A stretch of 64,000 nt of DNA from the NCBI GenBank assembly GCA_043289735.1, contig CP171343.1, positions 1,102,931 to 1,166,930 of the forward strand. The letters run 5' to 3'. Made by a program: the position numbers and the translations under genes. The notes beneath the pieces are model-generated. The model had not been told where the DNA came from, ran no database searches, and was given only the letters and a program-made list of their open reading frames with translations. The number at the start of each line of letters is the position of its first letter. Positions within the stretch are counted from its first letter, which is position 1. Shown here one piece after another: positions 1 to 7,025 of this stretch. This stretch comes from Acetilactobacillus jinshanensis_A. Its GTDB lineage: Bacteria > Bacillota > Bacilli > Lactobacillales > Lactobacillaceae.

Positions 1-1
1 C

Positions 2-625
2 GAAGATCAGACCGGTAAAGGCATTAAAGCATCCGGCGTTAACCGCGACCAATTATTCGTTGAATCCAAGATTTGGGAAAGTAATTTCAAGTATAATGAC
101 GCTAAGAAAGCGATTGATCAATCCTTAAAAGACTTAGGCTTAAGTTACGTTAACATGTTTCTAATTCACTGGCCGCACGGTGATTACGAACAAGCTTGGA
201 AAGCCATGGTTGAAGCTCATCAAGCTGGTAAGTTAACGTCCATCGGGGTTTCCAACTTTTCAAAACAGCAGATCGTTGATTTAATTAAGACCAGTGGCGT
301 TAAGCCGGCCGTTAACCAGATTAAGATCAACCCGTGGGATCAAAAGCACGAGCAAGTCAAATGGCTAGAAGATCATAACATCGTACCGGAAGCCTGGTCG
401 CCATTTGCAGAAGGTCGTCATAACGCCTTTCACGACCCAACCTTAGGCAAAATTGCTAAAGCTCATGGTAAATCCAACAGCCAGGTTATTCTTCGCTGGT
501 TATACCAGCGAGGCATCGTAAGCCTAGCCAAGACGGTCCACCCTCAATACATGAAAGCGAATTTTGATATCTATAGCTTTAAATTAACGCCGGATGAAAT
601 GAAGACCATTAATAATATTAAATAA
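2..625 (+). CDS. aldo/keto reductase, 5' end outside window
   Basis: The reading frame is open from base 2, so the N-terminus lies left of the window. It belongs to the NADPH-dependent aldo/keto reductase (AKR) family of cytoplasmic TIM-barrel oxidoreductases. Visible are the catalytic-lysine strand (VESKIW), the catalytic-histidine strand (FLIHWPHG), the barrel motif SIGVSNFS, and the C-terminal QVILRWLYQRGIVSLAKT coenzyme loop. The catalytic Asp and Tyr would lie upstream. The substrate cannot be deduced; the 2,5-diketogluconate reductase subgroup is the nearest by motif. A second AKR lies at 13101-13949. The C-terminus is shorter than the usual 275-280-residue form and stops soon after the last helix. 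Confidence 0.9.
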   Translation, partial: EDQTGKGIKASGVNRDQLFVESKIWESNFKYNDAKKAIDQSLKDLGLSYVNMFLIHWPHGDYEQAWKAMVEAHQAGKLTSIGVSNFSKQQIVDLIKTSGVKPAVNQIKINPWDQKHEQVKWLEDHNIVPEAWSPFAEGRHNAFHDPTLGKIAKAHGKSNSQVILRWLYQRGIVSLAKTVHPQYMKANFDIYSFKLTPDEMKTINNIK

Positions 626-628
626 GTC

Positions 629-668
629 AAAAACACCCAACCAAATTCAATTTGGCTGGGTGTTTTTG
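629..668. terminator. intrinsic terminator after the AKR gene
   Basis: A perfect-looking stem (aaacacccaacc / ggctgggtgttt) with a short AT loop is flanked by A and T runs on both sides. It can serve the rightward AKR gene and the leftward RNase Y-like gene, which converge here. Confidence 0.85.
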
Positions 669-696
669 TATCTAATTCAATTTAATCAACGATCAA

Positions 697-2298
697 TTAA
701 GCTCGACGATTTTCGTGGTAATGATGATAATGACGATGCCAATTACCAACGTACTGAATCGCCTTAAGCATTCGAATCGTGGTGATTTTAATCTTACCTG
801 GATAGGATAATTCTTTTTGAATTCGATCCCGGACGTGTTTAGTCAATTCAGCACTCTGTTCATCGTTCATAGCTCTCGGATCAATAATGATTCGTAATTC
901 ACGGCCGGCCTGAATAGCGTAGCTTTCTTTAACGCCGTCTTGCTGATTAGCGATATTTTCAAGGTTCTTCAACCGCTGTAGATACTCTTCGATCGATTCA
1001 CTTCGGGCTCCCGGCCGAGCACCCGATAAGGCATCGGACGTTGAAACTAATAACGAAATCAGATTAGTCGGCGGTACGTCCCCATGATGAGCAGCGATCG
1101 CGTTGACCACGATCGGATTTTCACCATAAGTCTTAGCTAACTTAACCCCTAACTCAACGTGGGTCCCGGTGACTTCATGATCAATCGATTTACCAACATC
1201 ATGCAGTAGACCGGCCCGACGAGCCAATCGGGTGTTTAAGCCCAATTCAGCCGCCATAACACCGGACATCTGGCCGACTTCCATCGAATGATAAAGAACG
1301 TTCTGACCATAACTGGTCCGGAACTTCAAACGGCCCACGATCTTCATTAGATCGGGATGCATCCAGCCCAGATGCATTTCGTTGACCACGTTTTCACCGA
1401 TTTCACGCAGTTCGTTATCCACTTCGTCTTCAGCATTGCGAACTTGAACTTCGATATTCGTATCCGTCATGTGACGGGAAACGATTAAGTTACTTAAGGT
1501 CCTACGGGCGGTTTCACGTCGAATCGGGTCGTTAGTAGCAATGTGCAGCAATAACGGATCGTCCTGATCAAAGAAGAGATCCGTACCGGTAACACTTTCG
1601 ACCAAACGCAGGTGCTGAGCGTTACGCTCCAACAACCGTCGTTTAATGATCGGATCCGGAACGTTGATACTGCGTTCAATATGATTTCGCGGTAAATCGA
1701 TTGGTCCTCGCTGAATCGCTTCGATAATAACGTCAGCAGCCCGCTGATCAGCCGTATTAGCCGCATCTTCAGCCTCGAACTTAACGAAAATATCTTTTTC
1801 ACGTTTTAATTCTAATTTAGTTGCGTTCAAGACCGTTGTCTTAGCGGTCTGATCATCAATCTGACTAATCTGGCTTAGCTTTTGGTGGCATTTCTTTACT
1901 AGCGCTTCGGCCTGATCAGTCGTGGCTTGATAATGATCGTTCAACTGATCATATTTCTTCTGCCGAACTTTAAAAGCCCGCGCTAATTTATCCAAACGGG
2001 CGTTGCTTTTATCTAAATAATGGGAATGATCATGTAAACGATCGGCTAATTCCAAATTATCATGTTTTTGGTTATTTAACTCGGCTTCACTATTCTGGCG
2101 ATGCTTCTGATTATTTAAACGGTCTTTTTTAAGTATGACTCGTTTTCGATCGACATCCGCTTGCTGATGACTCTTTATATAAGCCTGGGCATGCTGACGA
2201 GCTTGCGCTAAGCGGTGTTGATTCGATTTTCGGTTAATAGCCATTCCACCCGAATAGCCTAAGGCAGCCATGACCACGATAATTCCAGCTGTAAACAT
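697..2298 (-). CDS. rny: ribonuclease Y-like KH/HD-domain membrane protein
   Basis: RNase Y is a membrane-anchored endoribonuclease that starts mRNA decay. The protein has an N-terminal membrane helix (about residues 1-20), a long charged coiled coil (about 25-190), a KH-like segment (about 205-270) and an HD domain with LLHDVGKSIDHEV (about 365) and IAAHHGD. A good ribosome site (aaaggaggg) precedes the ATG. Two features are odd. The KH loop that reads GREGRN in ordinary RNase Y is replaced by ERNAQH, so the RNA-binding GxxG is lost. The C-terminus also has an extra His-rich tail (NWHRHYHHYHENRRA) past the usual end. At 533 residues it is slightly longer than the typical 520. It may be a second RNase Y paralogue rather than the canonical enzyme. 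Confidence 0.85.
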   Translation of the reverse strand: MFTAGIIVVMAALGYSGGMAINRKSNQHRLAQARQHAQAYIKSHQQADVDRKRVILKKDRLNNQKHRQNSEAELNNQKHDNLELADRLHDHSHYLDKSNARLDKLARAFKVRQKKYDQLNDHYQATTDQAEALVKKCHQKLSQISQIDDQTAKTTVLNATKLELKREKDIFVKFEAEDAANTADQRAADVIIEAIQRGPIDLPRNHIERSINVPDPIIKRRLLERNAQHLRLVESVTGTDLFFDQDDPLLLHIATNDPIRRETARRTLSNLIVSRHMTDTNIEVQVRNAEDEVDNELREIGENVVNEMHLGWMHPDLMKIVGRLKFRTSYGQNVLYHSMEVGQMSGVMAAELGLNTRLARRAGLLHDVGKSIDHEVTGTHVELGVKLAKTYGENPIVVNAIAAHHGDVPPTNLISLLVSTSDALSGARPGARSESIEEYLQRLKNLENIANQQDGVKESYAIQAGRELRIIIDPRAMNDEQSAELTKHVRDRIQKELSYPGKIKITTIRMLKAIQYVGNWHRHYHHYHENRRA

Positions 2299-2338
2299 TA
2301 TGACCCTCCTTTCTTTTCAAAATCTATACTTAACTTAA

Positions 2339-3031
2339 TTACTTAACGATCTGATCAATTAACTTATCCAAAACTTTCTGATTATTCTTCGGAAAATCGT
2401 GCTGGTTAATTTGATCGGCAGTCTGCTGAACAGCGTTCGGAGCGTCACTAGCTTTGATAAAACCAGCGTCAGTCTTCGTTAACTTCTTAACTTCATCGGG
2501 AGTAACTTCAAAATGAAACTGTAAGCCCATCATATTGCCCATGATAAAGCCTTGGTTATGATCTAACTTGGTCTTGAATAACCGTTTACTGTCAACGGGT
2601 AACGTAAATTGATCCTGGTGCCAGTGTAAAACGGTCATCTGGTCCGGTACGTCATCGATCGGGTTCTGGGCCGACTTCTTAACCGGTAACCAGCCGATTT
2701 CAGCCGTGGTACCTTTAAAGATCAAAGCACCCATGGCTTTAGCAATCTGCTGAGCACCTAAGCAAACCCCTAAAATCGGTTTCTTTTGAGCATGAACCCG
2801 CTGGATCAAATGACGTTCGTCACTGATCCAGTCTTTATCCATATCATTAGCGCTTTCGTCACCGCCCATGACAACTAGAAAATCTAACTGTTCCGGACGA
2901 ATTGCTTTTAAGGAATCTCCCTTATCGGGACGAACGATCTTAACTTCATAATTATGATTTTTGGCCCAGTCAGCAATGTAACCGGGTCCTTCGACATCAT
3001 TGTGTTGAACGACTAACATTTTCATGTTCAT
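2339..3031 (-). CDS. class I glutamine amidotransferase-like protein
   Basis: A stand-alone type 1 glutamine amidotransferase (GATase) of 230 residues, the GuaA-like fold that releases ammonia from glutamine or hydrolyses gamma-glutamyl bonds. The nucleophile elbow is GVCLGAQQIA (about residue 95). The catalytic His-x-Glu is in LQFHFEVTPDE (about 173). No synthetase domain is attached, so the physiological substrate is unknown; GMP-synthase-like amidotransferases of this size are common in lactobacilli. Two in-frame ATGs lie close together: the GGAGT ribosome site is only 4 bases from the first and 10 from the one at 3025, so the second may be the real start. It follows the RNase Y-like gene's direction but sits 41 bases upstream of it. 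Confidence 0.85.
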   Translation of the reverse strand: MNMKMLVVQHNDVEGPGYIADWAKNHNYEVKIVRPDKGDSLKAIRPEQLDFLVVMGGDESANDMDKDWISDERHLIQRVHAQKKPILGVCLGAQQIAKAMGALIFKGTTAEIGWLPVKKSAQNPIDDVPDQMTVLHWHQDQFTLPVDSKRLFKTKLDHNQGFIMGNMMGLQFHFEVTPDEVKKLTKTDAGFIKASDAPNAVQQTADQINQHDFPKNNQKVLDKLIDQIVK

Positions 3032-3098
3032 ATCACTCCGTCTAATCTTTCATCTGTTTACATTATAATCTAATTCAAGTCAAATATCGACGGGGCAA

Positions 3099-4040
3099 CT
3101 ATTTGAAGTACTGCTTCAAAAAGTTGACGATCGTTCTTCGGTACAGCTGCGGATCCGTATGGTATGACGATGCGTGCGGCGCACCTTTAACCACTAATAA
3201 CTGCTTGGGTCCGCGATCGGCACGATACAATTTATAGACCATCCGAGTGGGAACGAACTGATCGTTACCACCGTGAATAAACAGCATCGGCCGATGATTC
3301 TTCTTAACCTGATTCAAGGCACTGGCCTGAACGAAGTTATAACCATCCTTTAACTGGGTGATCTGGCTGACGATCGGAATCAGTGAATTCTGAAGAATGC
3401 TTGGCATGTGATATAGCTGACCGGCTTCGTAATGCAGTTCACTGTTGACGCTGTCGTATCCGCAGTCTTCGATATAGCCCTTGACCTGCGGCGGAACGTT
3501 GGACTGGCCACTGACCATCATGGTGGTGGCGCCGCCCATGCTGACGCCGAACATCACGATCTTAGACTGCTGGCCGTTATGACGGATCACCTTATTGATC
3601 CATTTGATGTAATCCAGGCGATCCGGCCAGCCGTAACCGATATAATGGCCCTGGCTCTGACCCTGGCCACGATCGTCGGGAACCAACACGTTATAGCCTA
3701 GATTATGAAATAATTTAGCGTAGGACCACATAGTGTTTTTATCACCCATGTAACCGTGAGCGATCACGATCGTCTTTCGAGTCGGACGTTCGGCCGGAAC
3801 GTAGTTAGCGTCCAGTTTCAGATCACGGGTCGCGGAAGTCTGACGCCATTTCTGAGCGTGAACCTGTTTAAACCATTGCTGACCGTTCATTTCATCAGCC
3901 TGATGATTATTAATAAAGCCCTTATGACTAGGCACTACCGAAACGTTATAGAAATAAAATCCGGCGCTGACCAAACCCGCGCCTAATAACACGGCCAAAA
4001 TAAATATAATTAATGAAAATCTTTTTAAATTCTTTTTCAT
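3099..4040 (-). CDS. alpha/beta hydrolase with N-terminal membrane anchor
   Basis: The protein starts MKKNLKRF and has one N-terminal hydrophobic helix (about residues 8-30), so it is probably membrane-anchored with the hydrolase outside. The alpha/beta-hydrolase landmarks are the oxyanion region IAHGYMGD (about 92), the nucleophile elbow FGVSMGGA (about 165), an acid in GGNDQFVP (about 257) and the C-terminal His in GAPHASSYH (about 288). This is the family of uncharacterised serine hydrolases widespread in lactobacilli; no substrate can be assigned. The ATG at 4040 was chosen because aaaggtaa lies 11 bases upstream; the TTG at 4061 lacks such a site. Divergent from the XRE regulator. Confidence 0.88.
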   Translation of the reverse strand: MKKNLKRFSLIIFILAVLLGAGLVSAGFYFYNVSVVPSHKGFINNHQADEMNGQQWFKQVHAQKWRQTSATRDLKLDANYVPAERPTRKTIVIAHGYMGDKNTMWSYAKLFHNLGYNVLVPDDRGQGQSQGHYIGYGWPDRLDYIKWINKVIRHNGQQSKIVMFGVSMGGATTMMVSGQSNVPPQVKGYIEDCGYDSVNSELHYEAGQLYHMPSILQNSLIPIVSQITQLKDGYNFVQASALNQVKKNHRPMLFIHGGNDQFVPTRMVYKLYRADRGPKQLLVVKGAPHASSYHTDPQLYRRTIVNFLKQYFK

Positions 4041-4067
4041 AATTAAATTACCTTTAAACAACCCTAA

Positions 4068-4129
4068 GTGTTCAAAGATTTAGCAAGTTGTTATAATAAG
4101 GCTAGGGAAGTGATATCGTGTTCAAAGAT
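4068..4129 (+). repeat. 12-bp direct repeat around the XRE regulator start
   Basis: gtgttcaaagat occurs at 4068-4079 and again at 4118-4129, where it is the start codon and first codons of the XRE gene. The copies are 50 bp apart, about five helical turns, and flank a TATAAT-like hexamer (about 4092-4097). It could be an operator pair for autoregulation or a relic of a small duplication. Inference only. Confidence 0.4.
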
Positions 4130-4540
4130 CGCTTAAGAGCTCTTCGAAAAGGTCGTCATTTAACCTTAAACCAACTAGCCAAGGGCCTTAATAAAAAATT
4201 TCATAACGATAAGAAACACTTAAACACCAGTCCCCAGATCGAAAACTGGGAACGCGGAATTCGAATTCCACCGTACACCGAAATTATTAAATTAGCACGT
4301 TACTTTAACGTTAGCATGGATTACATCGCGGGTCGTTCCTATAACGATAAAGTGGATCTCGCTAACCTCTTCGTGGGCGACAAAACGTTACAGTTCAACG
4401 GCAAACCGTTAAACACCAGCGACCGGAACGAAATCTACGAAATCATCAAAGGTTACCTTTACGAAAAGAGCCACACCGCTACTCAAGCCCACGGCCATAA
4501 ACATCATCCTAAGAAACAAACTCAGCTTAACCTGTTATAA
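4118..4540 (+). CDS. XRE-family HTH transcriptional regulator
   Basis: A 140-residue DNA-binding protein with an N-terminal Cro/cI helix-turn-helix (about residues 1-70). The order LRKGRHLTLNQLAKGLN, then QIENWERGIRIP, then LARYFNVSMDYIAGRS is the standard XRE pattern. The C-terminal part (about 75-140) is short and ends in a His/Lys-rich tail (HGHKHHPKKQ) with no recognised sensor domain. It starts with GTG behind agggaag. It is transcribed with the methyltransferase-like gene 14 bases downstream and may control that gene or itself; the 12-bp repeat in its 5' region would be the place to look for its operator. Confidence 0.9.
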   Translation: MFKDRLRALRKGRHLTLNQLAKGLNKKFHNDKKHLNTSPQIENWERGIRIPPYTEIIKLARYFNVSMDYIAGRSYNDKVDLANLFVGDKTLQFNGKPLNTSDRNEIYEIIKGYLYEKSHTATQAHGHKHHPKKQTQLNLL

Positions 4541-4554
4541 AGGACGATCAATCG

Positions 4555-5400
4555 ATGAATAAACGGAAATTATTTAAAAAACTTCGCCGTCAAAATCGAA
4601 TCCAGCATAAGCCTACTTACATCGAACAGCTAAAACGTTACTACCATTTATTTAATCATTACTTAACGATTAAATTTTTGATCAACAACGTTTTAGAAAG
4701 CGACCGTCTGCTGCAGCGAAAACAGCTCCCGCAGGATTTACCGAAACTGCTACTACCCGACGATATTCAAAACATCATCTTTAAACGGGTCAATAAAAAA
4801 TACCCGAAAGGTGATACCCGCGGCGACCGGCTCTGGAATAAATACAGCGACGCTCTGCCGAAACTAGATAAACTCTTACGGTCCTACCGGGACTATCTAG
4901 AAAACGAATACGGCATGTGGGCCTACATCTCCGCCCCGTTCGCAGCGGACTTAGCCCACTTTATCGGTCCGAAAGCCAAGGCTTTAGAAGTCATGGCCGG
5001 CAACGGCTACGTTTCAAAAGGCTTACGTGACCACGACGTCCACGTTTACTGCACCGATAGTTTAGCCTGGACTAAGCAAAACGAAACGGGCAAACACTTG
5101 GTCACCCAAGTTGAGAAACTAGACGCCCTCAGTGCTTTTCAGAAGTATCAGGATCAAATCAATTACATCATCATGTGCTGGTCACCCGACGGCGTTCCGG
5201 TCGACTGGCAGCTATTACAAGCCGTTCGTAAATCCGGCCGCGACATCCCGATGATCGTCATCGGTGAAAAGAACGGCGCCACCAATTCTAAGCCGTTCTG
5301 GCAGCACGCTCACTTCATCCAAAACGACGCGGTCAAAAAGCTAAACCGTCATCACCAGAGTTTCGATCTCATGCACGATCACGTTTACCTAATTAAATAA
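4555..5400 (+). CDS. class I SAM-dependent methyltransferase-like protein
   Basis: A 281-residue protein. The N-terminal third is Lys/Arg-rich and helical. The middle carries a Rossmann-type SAM motif I, KALEVMAGNGYVSKGL (about residue 142), followed by a motif II-like VHVYCTDSLAW and an IIMCWSPDG strand in the position of motif IV. I recognise the fold but not the substrate; the basic N-terminus suggests nucleic acid or another acidic partner. It lies 14 bases after the XRE gene, preceded by aaaggacg, and is probably co-transcribed. Its stop codon directly abuts the stop of the convergent Arg-rich protein gene. Confidence 0.75.
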   Translation: MNKRKLFKKLRRQNRIQHKPTYIEQLKRYYHLFNHYLTIKFLINNVLESDRLLQRKQLPQDLPKLLLPDDIQNIIFKRVNKKYPKGDTRGDRLWNKYSDALPKLDKLLRSYRDYLENEYGMWAYISAPFAADLAHFIGPKAKALEVMAGNGYVSKGLRDHDVHVYCTDSLAWTKQNETGKHLVTQVEKLDALSAFQKYQDQINYIIMCWSPDGVPVDWQLLQAVRKSGRDIPMIVIGEKNGATNSKPFWQHAHFIQNDAVKKLNRHHQSFDLMHDHVYLIK

Positions 5401-5979
5401 TCACTTTTTACGACGACGAGTTTTTCGACGCTTTGTCCGACGGGTCCGCTTGCGGCGGTACGTTCGTCTAGTTCGGCGGCGCCGGGTCGTCTTTTTCTTT
5501 CGTTTTGTCTTCGGGTGCTTTTTAGCGTATTCCTGATTAGCTTTGATCTTTTTGACCTGATCAGCTAACCAATTTTTAATGAAAGCAACGTCGTCAGCGG
5601 GCTGTTTAACAAAATCATCCGCACTAGCGACTTGATCCAAACGAAACTTGGAACGGTTAACGTCCGGATCGGCAATCATTACGTAAACGTTAGCCGTCAT
5701 TTTACCATCGTTAGTCACCAGCCGTTTCATGGGCCGAATACTGGTGTACGGTAAGTTAATGACGTTGACTTCTAAACTGATCACCATGGGGGTACCCATG
5801 ACCTTTAGGTTGGCCTGGGCGGGCTGATGAGCATTCAGTTTTTGAATCATAAATTTGATTAAGGGCTGAAAAGCCTTACTAAAGTTATTAGTTAAAGTCG
5901 TTTTACGAACGCTCTTGGTTTGAACCGCAAACTTTTCGTTATCGATCTGCTGAATTAATTGATCAGCATCCATTTGCAT
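5401..5979 (-). CDS. hypothetical protein with extremely basic C-terminal tail
   Basis: I do not recognise this 192-residue protein. Residues 1-150 look like a compact alpha/beta domain without obvious motifs. From about residue 150 to the end almost every position is Lys, Arg or Thr (runs such as TKRKKKTTRRRRTRRTYRRK), giving roughly a 40-residue polycation. That composition suggests nucleic-acid or cell-envelope polyanion binding, but this is inference. The start has aggtga 6 bases upstream. The gene converges with the methyltransferase-like gene with zero intergenic bases, and its 5' end faces the pseudouridine synthase gene. Confidence 0.6.
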   Translation of the reverse strand: MQMDADQLIQQIDNEKFAVQTKSVRKTTLTNNFSKAFQPLIKFMIQKLNAHQPAQANLKVMGTPMVISLEVNVINLPYTSIRPMKRLVTNDGKMTANVYVMIADPDVNRSKFRLDQVASADDFVKQPADDVAFIKNWLADQVKKIKANQEYAKKHPKTKRKKKTTRRRRTRRTYRRKRTRRTKRRKTRRRKK

Positions 5980-6048
5980 ATTTTTTCACCTGATTTAATT
6001 TCTAATGTCGAACTAGATTATATCACAATTTATTTTACCGAAAACGAG

Positions 6049-6942
6049 ATGATCCTTTTGGAGTGGCAATATCATTTAACGGTACCGGCTAAAATCACGC
6101 CGTGTTCGGTCCGGCACTACCTCAGTAAATACTTACTGATCCCCCGCTACAAAATCTACCGTTTGCGGAAAAATCAGCGGGTCTTGATCAATCATCGCTA
6201 CCTGCCCATGAACTACCCGGTTCACGCCGGTGATCACGTCGACCTGACTTTTCTACCGAGCGATTTTCGGGAGCCGTTTCCCAACGTCGAGCCCGATAGC
6301 GCCGCTAACGTCCAGATCGCCTACGAAGATCAGGACCTGCTGGTCGTCAATAAACAGCGCGGCGACAAGACGCACCCTAATCAGCCGGGCGAAATCGGCA
6401 CCACCCTTAACCACGTGGCGGCCTATTTACAGCCTAAACACCAGCAGCCCTACATCGTTCACCGTCTGGATCAGCAGACTTCCGGAGCGTTGATCATCGC
6501 TAAAAATCCCGCCGTGGTACCCATTCTAGTCCGCCTAATCGGCGAAAAACGAATCCAGCGAACTTATCTGGCCTGGTGCGACGGCCTTTTTAAAAAACAA
6601 GCAGGGATCATTAATCAACCCATCGGCTTCGATCCCAATGATCAGCGAAAACGGAAAATCAACGGGCTGCACGCTAAACGGGCCGTAACTAAATACCGGG
6701 TCGTCAAAACGAAGGGCCACCGATCCCTAGTCGAAATCCGGCTCAAGACCGGCCGCACCCACCAGATCCGGGTCCACATGGCGCATCTAGGTCACCCGGT
6801 CACCGGCGATCCGCTCTATAATCCGCGGACCCAACCGTACGATCCGATGCTGCTGCACTCGTGGAAACTAAAATTGATCCGGCCGTTCTACATGAACGTA
6901 ATTCACGTCACCGCTCCGCTACCCGACGACTTCAAGATCTAA
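6049..6942 (+). CDS. RluA-family 23S/tRNA pseudouridine synthase
   Basis: Isomerises uridine to pseudouridine in structured RNA. The active-site motif HRLDQQTSGALIIAKN carries the catalytic Asp, preceded by YEDQDLLVVNKQRGDKTHP and followed by TGRTHQIRVHMAHLGHPVTGDPLY, all hallmarks of the RluA/RluD branch. An S4-like N-terminal region (about residues 1-75, ending HAGDHVDLTF) is present. I place the start at the ATG at 6049: the longer frame from 5959 would overlap the start of the divergent gene and its extra N-terminus has no family counterpart. The ribosome site is weak with either choice. The exact target uridine cannot be told from sequence. Confidence 0.9.
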   Translation: MILLEWQYHLTVPAKITPCSVRHYLSKYLLIPRYKIYRLRKNQRVLINHRYLPMNYPVHAGDHVDLTFLPSDFREPFPNVEPDSAANVQIAYEDQDLLVVNKQRGDKTHPNQPGEIGTTLNHVAAYLQPKHQQPYIVHRLDQQTSGALIIAKNPAVVPILVRLIGEKRIQRTYLAWCDGLFKKQAGIINQPIGFDPNDQRKRKINGLHAKRAVTKYRVVKTKGHRSLVEIRLKTGRTHQIRVHMAHLGHPVTGDPLYNPRTQPYDPMLLHSWKLKLIRPFYMNVIHVTAPLPDDFKI

Positions 6943-6956
6943 TTAAATTAGACAAA

Positions 6957-6997
6957 AAGAAAAGGCCTTGTATCAATCGATACAAGACCTTTTTATT
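6957..6997. terminator. bidirectional intrinsic terminator
   Basis: The stem aaaggccttgtatc / gatacaagaccttt has a tiny loop and is bordered by A-rich and T-rich runs. It sits between the convergent pseudouridine synthase and phosphoketolase genes and can serve both. Confidence 0.85.
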
Positions 6998-7025
6998 ATA
7001 AATTAATTTCTAAATCAGTTACCGA

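Noticed and set aside
3432..3986. Plus-strand open frames opposite the alpha/beta hydrolase
   Set aside because: Shadow frames of a well-supported minus-strand gene.
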